Notes under the pieces: model-generated | The model's database searches: none | The model's input: the letters and a program-made list of their open reading frames with translations, nothing else | Told to the model about the DNA's origin: nothing | In this document: one piece after another, positions 50,612 to 59,424 of the stretch | How positions within the stretch are numbered: the first letter of the stretch is position 1 | How the letters are laid out: each line of letters opens with the position of its first letter | Source: Acuticoccus mangrovi | GTDB lineage: Bacteria; Pseudomonadota; Alphaproteobacteria; Rhizobiales; Amorphaceae | Direction: 5' to 3' | Length of the DNA: 62,952 bases | Assembly: GCF_016411865.1 (NCBI RefSeq) | Contig: NZ_JAEKJA010000022.1 | Span: 1 to 62,952 of the forward strand | Position numbers and translations under genes: made by a program

Positions 50612-51925
50612 TTATCCGGACATCTGGTTGGGCAGCCAAAGCACGATGTCCGGAATGAGGATGAGCAGAATCACAGTGACGACGTCCGCGATGAAGAAGG
50701 GGAAGGCGCCGCGGAAGATGGTGTTGACCGGAATGTCCGGCCGCACGCCGTGGACGACGAAGACGTTGAGCCCGATCGGCGGCGTGATGAGGCAGATCTC
50801 GGCCATCTTCACGAGGATGATGCCGAACCAGATCTCGTTGAAGCCGAGGCCGTCGATGGTCGGCAGCACGAAGGGCAGCGTCAGAAGCAGCATGCCGATC
50901 GCGTCCATGAACATGCCGAGGACCACGTAGACGAGCAGGATCCCGATCAGGATCACGTAGCGGTTGGCGTCGAGCCCCAGGACCCATTCGGCGATGTCGC
51001 CCGGCAGCCCGGTGAAGCCGAGGAAGCGCACGTAGATGAGCACGGCCCAGATGATCGCGAAGATCATCGCCGAGACCTGCGCCGTCTCGATCAGCGCGTC
51101 GCGCAGGTTGGCGAGGCGGAAGCCGGTCTTGAACACGCAGAAGACGAGCATGACGAAGGCGCCCGCCGCGCCGGTCTCGGTCGGCGTCAGCCAGCCCGAG
51201 TAGAGGCCGCCCAGAACGATCGCGATGACGAGGGCGATGCCGGCGAGGTTGCGCGTGGCGGCGAGTTTGCGCCGGAGCGTATAGGACTGCCCGACCGGCC
51301 CGAGCTCGGGCTTCAGGCGGAACAGCACCGCGATCGTCGCGACGTAGACGAGGGCGGACAGCGCGCCGGGGATGAAGCCGGCGAGGAGCAGCTTGCCGAT
51401 CGAGGTCTCCGCGATGATGCCGTAGATCACCAGGATGCCGCTCGGCGGAATGAGCGAGGCGAGCGTTCCGCCCGCGGCGACGACGCCCGCCGAGATCGAG
51501 ACCGCGTAGCCGGCGCGGATCATCTCCGGCAGCGCGATGCGGGTGAACACCGCCGACGTCGCGGTGCTCGCGCCGGACACGGCGGAGAAACCGGCCGTCG
51601 CCACCACCGTCGCGAGGGCGAGGCCGCCGCGCAGCTGACCCACCCAGATGCGGGCCGCCTCGAACACCTGACGCGTCATCCCCGCATAGAAGGCGAGGAA
51701 GCCGAGGAGGAGATACATCGGCAGGACGCTGAATTCGTAGGTGGCGGTCTTCGCGTAAGGGGTGAGGCCGGCGAGCGCCATCGCCGTGCCGAAGCCGCGC
51801 ATCGCCGCAAGCCCGGCGAACCCCACGAGGGCGGCCGCCACGAAGATGCGGACGCCGAGGCCGACGAGCGTCAGCAGCAGGACGACGCTCAGGACGCCGA
51901 GGATCGCTGGATCGGTGAGGCTCAT
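50612..51925 (-). CDS. TRAP transporter large permease (DctM family), system 2
   Basis: The 437-residue membrane protein shows VLPMYLLLGFLAFYAGMTRQVF, FSAVSGASTATSAVFTRIAL, LASLIPPSGILVIYGIIAETS, YSGWLTPTETGAAGAF and EICLITPPIGLNVFVVHGV, all DctM landmarks. It is the sodium-driven transport subunit. Its ATG overlaps the dctQ stop (ATGA), which fixes the start. Confidence 0.93.
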   Translation of the reverse strand: MSLTDPAILGVLSVVLLLTLVGLGVRIFVAAALVGFAGLAAMRGFGTAMALAGLTPYAKTATYEFSVLPMYLLLGFLAFYAGMTRQVFEAARIWVGQLRGGLALATVVATAGFSAVSGASTATSAVFTRIALPEMIRAGYAVSISAGVVAAGGTLASLIPPSGILVIYGIIAETSIGKLLLAGFIPGALSALVYVATIAVLFRLKPELGPVGQSYTLRRKLAATRNLAGIALVIAIVLGGLYSGWLTPTETGAAGAFVMLVFCVFKTGFRLANLRDALIETAQVSAMIFAIIWAVLIYVRFLGFTGLPGDIAEWVLGLDANRYVILIGILLVYVVLGMFMDAIGMLLLTLPFVLPTIDGLGFNEIWFGIILVKMAEICLITPPIGLNVFVVHGVRPDIPVNTIFRGAFPFFIADVVTVILLILIPDIVLWLPNQMSG

Positions 51926-52470
51926 TCGGTGACATCCTCGAGCGTGCGATGCGCCGGAAGGAGCGCCTCGGCGGCGGCGTCGGCCGGATCGCGGACGAGG
52001 CGCAGGTGGACGAGCGCGTAGAGGGCGAACCGGACGGCGAGGAGGGCGAGGCTCGCCGAGATCATCAGCTTCACCGGCCAGGTCGGTATGCGCAGGTCGG
52101 GGGTGTTGTCGGAGTAGGCGAGGGCACGCTCGAAGAACTGGTAGGCGCCGATGGAGAGCACCGCGCAGATGAACGCGCCGAGCCCCATCCCGGCCGCCTC
52201 GACGATGTGGCGGGCCCGCTGCGGCAGGGCGTCGACCACCAGCGGCATCCGCACGTGGGCGTTGCGCGTCAGGGCGCGCGAGATGCCGAGGATCGCGGCG
52301 AACGGCATCGCGAGGGTGATGAGGTCGAGCTGACCCCGGATCGGCGCGTTGAACAGGCCGCGCGCCAGGATCTCCGCGGTCGCGAGGGCGAGAATGACGG
52401 CGGTCGTGGCCGCCGCGATCCAGACGAGCACGGCCTCCACGGCACGCAATATGCGGTCGACGACTGCCAT
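51922..52470 (-). CDS. TRAP transporter small permease (DctQ family), system 2
   Basis: The 182-residue protein has four helices and the marks TAEILARGLFNAPIRGQLDL and ALTRNAHVRMPLVVDALPQRAR. It partners the large permease. It starts four bases after the stop of the ThDP enzyme, placing enzyme and transporter in one message. Confidence 0.88.
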   Translation of the reverse strand: MAVVDRILRAVEAVLVWIAAATTAVILALATAEILARGLFNAPIRGQLDLITLAMPFAAILGISRALTRNAHVRMPLVVDALPQRARHIVEAAGMGLGAFICAVLSIGAYQFFERALAYSDNTPDLRIPTWPVKLMISASLALLAVRFALYALVHLRLVRDPADAAAEALLPAHRTLEDVTE

Positions 52471-52474
52471 CGGA

Positions 52475-54220
52475 TTACACCGGCCTGTCGCCTTTGGTGA
52501 CCTTCAGCGTTCGGCTGTCGGCCGCGGGCAGCATCTTGGCGGGATCGCGCGTCACCACCACGTCGATCACCGACGGGCGGGAGCGCTCCTCGATCGCTTC
52601 GCGCAGCGCCGGGGCGAGGGCGTCGGGATCGTCGACGCGGATGCCGTGGCAGCCGAAGTCGCGCGCGAGCACCGCATAGTCCATCTCGATGAGGTCGCTC
52701 GACTGGTAGCCGCCATACATCGCGTGCTGCAGCGACTTGATGTAGCCGGAGGCGGCGTTGTTGACGATGAGGAGGGTGAACGGGGTTCCCACCCGCCGCG
52801 CCGTCTCGAGCTCGCCGATCACCATGTTGAAGCCGCCGTCGCCGGTGATCGCCACCACGGGCTGATCGGGCACGGCGAGCTGCGCGCCCATGGCGCCCGG
52901 CAGGCCGTAGCCGATGGAGGCGAAGCCGCGGTCGGCGAGGAAGCTGCGGCCGGCTTTCTTGGTGTCGTAGAAGAGGCCGGCCCAGTGGGCGGCGAAGCCG
53001 CCGTCGGCGATGAGCACGCTGTCGGCCGGCATCACCTCGTTCAGCTCGTTGAGCATCCGCCCCATGTTGATGGGGCTTTCGCTCGAGTGGAGGCGCTCGT
53101 GGGCGCCGTCGCGCCACTTCGCCATGCGCCGGCCGATTTCCATGACGTAGCCGGCCCGCTTCGCCCGCGCCGCGGCGGCGTCGCCGTGAAGCGCGGCGGC
53201 GAGGTCTTCGAGGCCGAGCCGTGCGTCGCCCACCAGCGGGTGGTCGGCGTGGGTGGTGCGGCCGATCTCCTCGGCCGTCACCTCCAGATGGATCAGCGGC
53301 GTGCGGTCGTTGAAGAGCTGAAAGCGCTTGGTGGCGATCTCGCCGAGCTTGCAGCCGACGACGATCAGGCAGTCCGAGGCTTCGATCAGCTCGTTGGCGA
53401 TGCGGGCGAAGCGGCCGAAGAGGCCGGCGGAGAGCTCGTGGGTGCAGGGGATCGCGCCCTTGCCGGAAAGGGTGTGGGCGACGGGGATCGCGTGCGCCTC
53501 GGCGAACGCCAGGAGGGCGGCGGTGGCGTCGCTGATGTGGACGCCGCCGCCGGCGAGGATGAGCGGACGCTCCGCACCCGCGATGAGTGCGGCGGCCTCC
53601 TCGATCGCCGTGCCGTCCGGCCGGGAGCGATAGGCCGGATAGCGGGTGGTCCTCGGGTCGATCCACAGGTCGTCGGCGTCGAAGTCGAAGGTGCCGTGCG
53701 CGACGTCCTCGGGAACGTCGACGACGACGGCGCCCGGCCGCCCCGAGGTCGCCACCGCGTAGGCGCGGCGCACGAGCTCGGGCACGCGGCGGGCGCTCTC
53801 GATGCGGATCACGTCCTTCACCGCCGGGCGCAGGATGTCGAGTTGGCGCGCCTCCTGCGTCATGTTCCGCCAGGAGTAGTCGCGGTGGGTGTCGCCCACG
53901 AAGACGATCTGCGGAATGCCGGCGTTGGTGCTCTCCACGAGCGCCGTCACGAGGTTGGTGGCGCCGGGGCCGAGCGTCGCGTCGCACACGCCGGGCTTGC
54001 CGGTCATCCGCGCCCACGCATCTGTTGCGAAGCAGCCGACGCGCTCGTCGTTGATGAGATGGTGGGCGAGATTCTTGCGCCGCACGGCGTCGTAGTAGGG
54101 CAGGAGCTGAAAGCCGCCCATGCCGAACATCGGGCCGACGTCCGCGCGCTCGAGGATCTCGACGATCGCCTCGCCGCCGGTGAGCGTGACGCTCGAGTTG
54201 ATGGGGACGGGAGCGTTCAT
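52475..54220 (-). CDS. ThDP-dependent enzyme, acetolactate synthase-like large subunit family
   Basis: The 581-residue enzyme has the ThDP-family layout. The catalytic-Glu region is LINDERVGCFATDAWARMTG, with ATLGPGATNLVTALVES after it. A central domain follows (ILAGGGVHISDATAALLAFA). The C-terminal cofactor motif is AITGDGGFNMVIGELETARRVG with LLIVNN. Relatives include acetolactate synthase, benzoylformate decarboxylase, oxalyl-CoA decarboxylase and sulfoacetaldehyde-type enzymes, so the reaction cannot be named. Being the first gene of a TRAP operon suggests it acts on the imported 2-keto or related acid. It diverges from the IclR gene. Confidence 0.85.
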   Translation of the reverse strand: MNAPVPINSSVTLTGGEAIVEILERADVGPMFGMGGFQLLPYYDAVRRKNLAHHLINDERVGCFATDAWARMTGKPGVCDATLGPGATNLVTALVESTNAGIPQIVFVGDTHRDYSWRNMTQEARQLDILRPAVKDVIRIESARRVPELVRRAYAVATSGRPGAVVVDVPEDVAHGTFDFDADDLWIDPRTTRYPAYRSRPDGTAIEEAAALIAGAERPLILAGGGVHISDATAALLAFAEAHAIPVAHTLSGKGAIPCTHELSAGLFGRFARIANELIEASDCLIVVGCKLGEIATKRFQLFNDRTPLIHLEVTAEEIGRTTHADHPLVGDARLGLEDLAAALHGDAAAARAKRAGYVMEIGRRMAKWRDGAHERLHSSESPINMGRMLNELNEVMPADSVLIADGGFAAHWAGLFYDTKKAGRSFLADRGFASIGYGLPGAMGAQLAVPDQPVVAITGDGGFNMVIGELETARRVGTPFTLLIVNNAASGYIKSLQHAMYGGYQSSDLIEMDYAVLARDFGCHGIRVDDPDALAPALREAIEERSRPSVIDVVVTRDPAKMLPAADSRTLKVTKGDRPV

Positions 54221-54547
54221 GCGGTCAGGCCCTCGAGGTTGCTTCGGCGATCGTCGTGGCGGGGTGCGCAGCCGCGCCGGCAAGGCGTTCGCGCGGCAGC
54301 GTCGTCGCTGGGGGAGCGGACGGTGTTCCCCGGTCGCCCGCGTGTCGCCGATCGATGCGCGTCAAGGCTTGGTCACCCCGGCGACGGTCCCGGCTCCTCA
54401 AAGCCGGCGCGGGGGTCACAACGCTGAGATCGGTGGCGGTGGGGGATTTCATTTCCGTTGACCGGATATTATTATCGTTTAGATGAAAATAATCTGCCAA
54501 CCGACGACCTGTCAACCATCCGCCAAGCGCGCCGAGACGAGGGCCGA
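54221..54547. other. Divergent regulatory region, ThDP enzyme / IclR gene
   Basis: This 327-base gap holds no gene I can support. The part nearer the ThDP enzyme is GC-rich and unremarkable. The part from about 54440 to 54500 is AT-rich and carries the palindrome listed separately, the likely operator for both genes. Confidence 0.5.
54468..54493. promoter_or_regulatory. 26-bp AT-rich palindrome, probable IclR operator
   Basis: The arms ATTATT and AATAAT close an inverted repeat of 26 bases in which TC/GA, T/A and TA/TA positions also match, giving nine of thirteen pairs. It lies 55 bases before the IclR start and within the divergent control region. IclR-family regulators usually bind one palindrome of this size. 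Confidence 0.65.
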
Positions 54548-55378
54548 ATGCCGAACGACCCCAGCAAACCCTCCGTGCGAAAGGGCGAGCACCAGAACAC
54601 CGCGCGCCTGGTGCTGGTGCTCGAAACGCTGATGGCGGCGTCGGTCGACGGGTTGCGGCTCATCGATGTGGTCGAGGCGTCGGGCCTCAGCGTGGCTGTC
54701 GCCCACCGCCTCCTCGCCGGCATGGTGGCCTATGGGCTGGTCGACCAGGACGCGGAGACCAATCGGTACTTTCTGGGGCTCAAGCTGTTGTCGCTGACGG
54801 CGGGGGCCACCGAGCGCCACGGCATCGCCCGCTGCGCCGAGGGGCCGCTGGAACAGCTCGCCAAGGAGACGGGCGACACGATCTATCTCAGCCTGCCGTC
54901 GGGCGACGATTCGGTGTGCGTCGACCGCCGCGAGGGCTCCTTCCCGATCCGCACATTGACGCTCAATCTCGGCGACCGTCGGCCGCTCGGCGTCGGCGGC
55001 GGCAGCATGGCGCTGCTCGCCTTCCAGGAGGACGCCTTCATCGCCGACATTCTCGCGCGCGACCGGGCGCGCCGGCAGAGCTACGGCATCGACGACGCGT
55101 GGCTCGAAGCGGCGCTGAAAGAGGCGCGTGCGCGCGGCTACACGATGAACGACGGGCGTCTCATCCAGGGGATGTCGGGCGTCGGCGTGCCGATCTGCCG
55201 GGCCGACGGGCGCGCAGTGGCGGCGCTCAGCCTCGCCGCCATCGCCGACCGCCTCGGCGGCGAGCGGCTCGCGTGGGTGGTCGGGCTCCTGAAGCAGGCG
55301 GCGGCGAAGATCGAGGCCGACGCCTCCGTCATCATCAACTCCCGGATCGCCAAGCGGGGGGCGACGAAAACGGCATGA
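54548..55378 (+). CDS. IclR-family transcriptional regulator
   Basis: The 276-residue protein has the winged helix (LMAASVDGLRLIDVVEASGL then SVAVAHRLLAGMVAYGLVDQ). The IclR effector domain follows, with TGDTIYLSLPSGDDSVCVDR, RRPLGVGGGSMALLAF and the late ISVP-like MSGVGVPICRADGRAVAALS. It probably represses the divergent ThDP-TRAP operon and itself. ATG 54548 is chosen because the operator palindrome lies upstream and the family starts a little later; an upstream in-frame ATG at 54458 would place the operator inside the gene. Confidence 0.88.
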   Translation: MPNDPSKPSVRKGEHQNTARLVLVLETLMAASVDGLRLIDVVEASGLSVAVAHRLLAGMVAYGLVDQDAETNRYFLGLKLLSLTAGATERHGIARCAEGPLEQLAKETGDTIYLSLPSGDDSVCVDRREGSFPIRTLTLNLGDRRPLGVGGGSMALLAFQEDAFIADILARDRARRQSYGIDDAWLEAALKEARARGYTMNDGRLIQGMSGVGVPICRADGRAVAALSLAAIADRLGGERLAWVVGLLKQAAAKIEADASVIINSRIAKRGATKTA

Positions 55379-55529
55379 CGCGACGCGCCGAAGGCTCTGG
55401 CCCGCGAGCCGCGCGGCGAGAGCGAGATCGACACCCCTCGCGCCCTTGGCGCGGGAGGGGGGCAACAAGAAGAATCGCGGCGCGATCGGTTCGCCGGTGG
55501 CGATCGTGACCATCCGAGGAGGAGCGGCG

Positions 55530-56546
55530 ATGGAAACCCGCAGTCTGGTTCTCGCCCGCCCGGAGCGGGACGCGGTGGAGCTCATGGTGCGTGAGCTTCC
55601 CGCCGTCGGTCCGGGCGAGGCGCTGGTGCGCATCCGCAAGGCCGGGATCTGCGGCACCGACCTGCACATCATCGGCTGGAACGCGTGGGCGCAGCGCGCC
55701 TATCGGCCACCGCTCGCGCTCGGCCATGAGCTGTGCGGCGACATCGTCGAGATCGGCGCGGGAGGCGAATTCGCGGTGGGCGACCGGGTGACGGCGGAGA
55801 CGCACCTTGCCTGCGGGACGTGCGACCAGTGCCGGCGCGACAGGGGCCATACCTGCGACAATCTCAAGACCTTCACCCGCCTAGGGCTCGGCGCGTTCGC
55901 CGACCTCGCCGTGATTCCGGTTCCGCTCCTGCGCCGCGTGCCGGCCGGCGTGTCGGACAGGGTCGGCGCGGCGATGGAGCCGCTCGGCATCGCGATCCGC
56001 GCCGTGGAGGCGGCCGCCGCGGAGGCCGACAGGCTGATGGTCAGCGGCTGCGGCCCGATCGGCCTCTTCGCGGTCGCCGCCGCGCGGGCGATGACCGGCG
56101 CCACCATCCAGGCCGTCGACCCGAGCGACGCCCGGCTCGACCTCGCCCGCATGGCGGGGGCGGACATCGCCTGTCGCCCCGAAGCGCTCGGTGAGCTCGC
56201 CGCCTGCGATGCCGTGATCGAGACGTCGGGCGTGCAAGGGGCGCTCGATGCCGCCTTCCGCCAGACGCGCAAGGGCGGGCGGATCGTCTATTGCGGCCTT
56301 CCCTCAGAACCCTTGTCGGTGGACGTGACGGGGCAGATCGTGTTGCGCGAGGTGGCTCTCGAAGGCGTCTATGGCCGCCACCTCACGCGGACGTGGCGGA
56401 CCATGAGCGACCTTCTCGAACAGGGCCTCGACATCGAGCCGCTGCTCACCGCCGAGCTGCCGATCGAGCGCTTTGGCGAGGCGCTCCGCCTCGCCCGCGC
56501 AGGCACCCACGGCAAGATCGTGTTCGATCTCTCGACCTCGCACTGA
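55530..56546 (+). CDS. Zinc-dependent medium-chain alcohol dehydrogenase (threonine/sorbitol dehydrogenase-like)
   Basis: The 338-residue enzyme has the catalytic zinc site in AGICGTDLHIIGWNAW and LALGHELCGDIVEIG. The structural zinc cysteines are in CGTCDQCRRDRGHTC, and the cofactor motif SGCGPIGLFAVAAA is present. It resembles L-threonine 3-dehydrogenase and sugar-alcohol dehydrogenases. GAGGAGGAG precedes ATG 55530. It follows the IclR gene on the same strand by 151 bases and converges with the SDR gene, so it may belong to either the keto-acid or the LigI-like pathway. Confidence 0.88.
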   Translation: METRSLVLARPERDAVELMVRELPAVGPGEALVRIRKAGICGTDLHIIGWNAWAQRAYRPPLALGHELCGDIVEIGAGGEFAVGDRVTAETHLACGTCDQCRRDRGHTCDNLKTFTRLGLGAFADLAVIPVPLLRRVPAGVSDRVGAAMEPLGIAIRAVEAAAAEADRLMVSGCGPIGLFAVAAARAMTGATIQAVDPSDARLDLARMAGADIACRPEALGELAACDAVIETSGVQGALDAAFRQTRKGGRIVYCGLPSEPLSVDVTGQIVLREVALEGVYGRHLTRTWRTMSDLLEQGLDIEPLLTAELPIERFGEALRLARAGTHGKIVFDLSTSH

Positions 56547-56571
56547 CGTCGACGCCGCTCCGTGGGCGGGA

Positions 56572-57369
56572 TCAGTCGCAGCGGACCGACATGCCGCCGT
56601 CGACGACGATCTCGGTGCCGGTGACGAAGCGCGCATCGTCGGAGGCGAGATAGAGCGCGGCGTTTGCCGTGTCGCGGCCGTCGCCCATGAAAGGGAGGGG
56701 AATGCGCGACTGGCGCTTGGCGAGGAGCGCCTCGACGTCACCGCCCTCCCGCTGGCCGGCGAGGCGCACTTCGACCATCGGCGTGTGCATCTGGCCCGGC
56801 ACCACGGTGTTGACGCGGACCCGGTGCGGCGCGAACTCCACCGCCGTCACCCGCGACATCTGGATGATCCCGGCCTTCGAGGCGGCATAGGCGACCTGCG
56901 CGGACCCGGTCCAGCGGATCCCTGACGTCGACGCCGTGTTGACGATCGAGCCGCCGCCCTGCTCCTTCATGACCGGCAGGACGTGCTTCATGGTGAGGAA
57001 GACGCTCGTCAGATTGTAGTCGATCTGCTTGCGCCAGGCCTCCTCCGAGAGGTCCACCGCGCCACCCTTCGCCGATCCGCCGACGTTGTTGACGAGGATG
57101 TCGACGCGCCCGAAGCGCTCGAGCGCGGTCGCCATCAGCGCTTCGATCGACGACGCGTCCATCACGTCGCAATGGGCGAGCGCGTAGGTGCCGCCGTCGG
57201 CCTCGATCAGCCGGGCGGTCTCTTCCATCGCGCTCTCGTTGATGTCGCAGGCCACCACCTTGGCGCCTTCGCGGGCGAAGAGGACGGCGGCCGCGCGCCC
57301 GTTTCCCCAGCCTGGGCCGACGGAGCCCGCACCCGTGATGATCGCTACCTTGCCGTCAAGTCGTCCCAT
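56572..57369 (-). CDS. SDR-family oxidoreductase (TRAP system 3 operon)
   Basis: The 265-residue enzyme shows TGAGSVGPGWGNGRAAAVLF, a glycine loop with a longer insertion than usual. It also has VVACDINESAMEE (Asp, NAD preference), NNVGGSAKGG, the catalytic AYAASKAGIIQMSR and GTEIVVDGGMS. It likely oxidises a hydroxy acid or sugar before the lactonase-like hydrolase, whose gene lies 14 bases upstream. It is the last gene of the operon. Confidence 0.88.
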   Translation of the reverse strand: MGRLDGKVAIITGAGSVGPGWGNGRAAAVLFAREGAKVVACDINESAMEETARLIEADGGTYALAHCDVMDASSIEALMATALERFGRVDILVNNVGGSAKGGAVDLSEEAWRKQIDYNLTSVFLTMKHVLPVMKEQGGGSIVNTASTSGIRWTGSAQVAYAASKAGIIQMSRVTAVEFAPHRVRVNTVVPGQMHTPMVEVRLAGQREGGDVEALLAKRQSRIPLPFMGDGRDTANAALYLASDDARFVTGTEIVVDGGMSVRCD

Positions 57370-57383
57370 GGAAGTCTCCGTCC

Positions 57384-58271
57384 TCAGGCAAAGCCGTAGA
57401 GGCGCGCGGGGTTGTCGACGAGAAGTCGCCGCAGGTGGTCGTCCGTCGGGGCGATCTTCGGCAGAAGGTCGACGAGCATCCCGTCGTCGGGCGGATCGCC
57501 CTTAAAGTTCGGGTGAGGGAAGTCGGTGCCCCACAGGACGTGATCCGGATGGTCCTCTACCAGAACGCGGGCGAAGCGCACGCCGTCGTCCCAGGGCGGG
57601 CCGTCGGCCGAAATGCGCTCCGAGCCCGATACCTTGACCCAGACGTGCTCCTTGTCGAGGAGACGGCGCAGCGCGGTGAAGGCGGGCTGGTCGATCCCGA
57701 GGCTCGCGTCGACACGCGCCATGTGGTCGATCACCACCGGCACCGGCATCTCGGCAAAGAGCGGCGCCATCTCCTCCATCCGCTCCGGCGCCAGATGGAT
57801 CTGCAGATGCCATCCGTGGCGGGCGAGGCGGGGGGCGAGCGCCCTCAACTCGTCGGGCGAGGCGCCGCCGGCGAGGTGGCCCATGTAGTTGTAGCGCACC
57901 CCGCGAAACCCTTGCCCGGTGAGACGGACGATCTCCGCGTCGGCGACGTCGGGCGGGAGCAGGGCGATGCCGAGATAACGGTCCGGGCGGGCGGCGATGG
58001 CGTCGGCGACGACCGCGTTGTCGAACCCATGGCAGCCGGACTGGACCACCACGCAGCGCTCGATGCCGAGCATGTCGTGCAGCGCGAACAGCGTCTCCTT
58101 GGGCGCGTCGCCGGGGGTGAAGGCGGCATCGGCGGCGAACGGAAACACCGCGGTGGGGCCGAAGACGTGGCAGTGGGTATCGGTGGCCCCCGCGGGCAGC
58201 CGCGTCGTCGGCCGGCTCGGCGAGGGATTATAGGTGATGGGGTTGGTGTTCATCGTGACGGACGGGCTCAC
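57384..58271 (-). CDS. Amidohydrolase of the LigI / lactonase group (COG3618)
   Basis: The 295-residue protein starts its fold at GATDTHCHVFGPTAVFPF (metal-type HxH) and continues with CVVVQSGCHGFDNAVVADA, VVIDHMARVD and the catalytic-Asp strand VLWGTDFPHPNFKG. LigI hydrolyses 2-pyrone-4,6-dicarboxylate; other COG3618 members are sugar lactonases. The neighbours (SDR, GST, CMD) fit either aromatic-acid or sugar-acid breakdown. The start is taken as GTG 58271, which overlaps the CMD stop; ATG 58253 is the alternative. Confidence 0.82.
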   Translation of the reverse strand: MSPSVTMNTNPITYNPSPSRPTTRLPAGATDTHCHVFGPTAVFPFAADAAFTPGDAPKETLFALHDMLGIERCVVVQSGCHGFDNAVVADAIAARPDRYLGIALLPPDVADAEIVRLTGQGFRGVRYNYMGHLAGGASPDELRALAPRLARHGWHLQIHLAPERMEEMAPLFAEMPVPVVIDHMARVDASLGIDQPAFTALRRLLDKEHVWVKVSGSERISADGPPWDDGVRFARVLVEDHPDHVLWGTDFPHPNFKGDPPDDGMLVDLLPKIAPTDDHLRRLLVDNPARLYGFA

Positions 58272-58813
58272 ATCTCAGGCGCGGCGGGGTCGGGGGCCGG
58301 CACTTCGAAGGCGGTGATCGTCATCGAGATCAGCCCATAGTAGCCGAGCACTCCGGTGAGATCGACGACGCCCTCGCGTCCGAGGGCGGCGACGGCGCGC
58401 GTCCACACCGGCTCCGGGACCCGCTTGGTGGCAAGGAGGGCGGTGGCGAAGGCGTAGGTCGCCGCCTCGTCCTCGGCCTCGAAGGGTGGCTCGGCGCCGT
58501 CGCGGATAGCCTCGACGATTGCGAGCGACAGGCCGGCCTTGAGGGCGTGCGGCTTGTGCGCCTGCCACTCATATTCGGCGGACCAGTGGCGCGCGGTCAC
58601 GAGGATCGCGAGTTCCGACAGGCGCGGCGGCAGCGAGGAATCGTAGCGGCAATAGCGGCCGAGCGCCTGGGCGTGGTCGGCGAGCTCCGGCCGCTCCAGC
58701 CAGACGGCGAGCGGACCGCGGACGCCGCCGCGTGGTCCGGAGGCGATCGCCTCGTAGACCTCCCGCTGACGGTCCGACAGGGTGGCGGGGTCGAGGGTGA
58801 CGACGCGGCTCAT
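58268..58813 (-). CDS. Carboxymuconolactone decarboxylase (CMD) family protein
   Basis: The 181-residue protein has the CMD helices VWLERPELADHAQALGRYCR and SELAILVTARHWSAEYEWQAH. The CxxC pair of AhpD-type peroxidase members is absent; the site reads SAEYEWQAH, as in true decarboxylase-like members. A thiol-peroxidase role is therefore unlikely. It is coupled by four-base overlaps to both the GST gene and the amidohydrolase gene, so its product probably acts with them on one pathway intermediate. Confidence 0.85.
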   Translation of the reverse strand: MSRVVTLDPATLSDRQREVYEAIASGPRGGVRGPLAVWLERPELADHAQALGRYCRYDSSLPPRLSELAILVTARHWSAEYEWQAHKPHALKAGLSLAIVEAIRDGAEPPFEAEDEAATYAFATALLATKRVPEPVWTRAVAALGREGVVDLTGVLGYYGLISMTITAFEVPAPDPAAPEM

Positions 58814-59424
58814 GCTGCATCTCCAAGAAGGTGGTCGGTCGCGGAAACGGCCGGTGCGGTGGCCGTGATCGCCTCCAGCCAGGCGACGAGACGCGGATAG
58901 GCCTCGCGCCAGGCGACGGGGCGACGCCAGTCGAGATAGCCGAGCGCGGCGACGAGGGAAATCGCCGGCGCGTCGAGACGGGTCATCGTCGCCGTCAGCG
59001 CTTCGGCGGCGGCGAAGGCGCGGCCGATCTTGCCGAGCTGATGGTCGATCCAGCGCTCGGAGTGGGAGACGTCGTCGCGAAAGCGGCCCTCGTAGACGAG
59101 AAGGAGGGCGGCGTCGGTGATGCCGTCGAAGAGGGTGACGTGGGTCTGCGCCACCGCCCGCGCCTCCGGGCTCGCCGGATAGAGCGCCGGCCCGCCGACG
59201 GCGTCGAGATATTCGACGATGGTGCGGCTGTCGTAGAGCACCGTGCCGTCGTCGAGGACGAGCGTCGGGATCTTCCCGAGCGGGTTCACCTTGCGCAGCG
59301 GATCGTTCGGATCGAGCGTGCTCGCGGGCACGATGGTGAGCTCGATCCCGAGTACGTGCGCCGCCATCCTCACTTTGCGGCCGAACGGCGAAGTGAGGGA
59401 GGAGTGAAGGACGAGCCCGCTCAT
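58810..59424 (-). CDS. Glutathione S-transferase family protein
   Basis: The 204-residue protein has a thioredoxin-like N-terminal domain with the Ser-type active site LTSPFGRKVRMAAH, NPLGKIPTLVLDDGTVLYDS with the glutathione-binding cis-Pro, and an all-helical C-terminal domain. GSTs in catabolic operons often do isomerisations or reductive steps with glutathione. It overlaps dctM and the CMD gene (ATGA on both sides), tying it to TRAP system 3. Confidence 0.88.
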   Translation of the reverse strand: MSGLVLHSSLTSPFGRKVRMAAHVLGIELTIVPASTLDPNDPLRKVNPLGKIPTLVLDDGTVLYDSRTIVEYLDAVGGPALYPASPEARAVAQTHVTLFDGITDAALLLVYEGRFRDDVSHSERWIDHQLGKIGRAFAAAEALTATMTRLDAPAISLVAALGYLDWRRPVAWREAYPRLVAWLEAITATAPAVSATDHLLGDAA

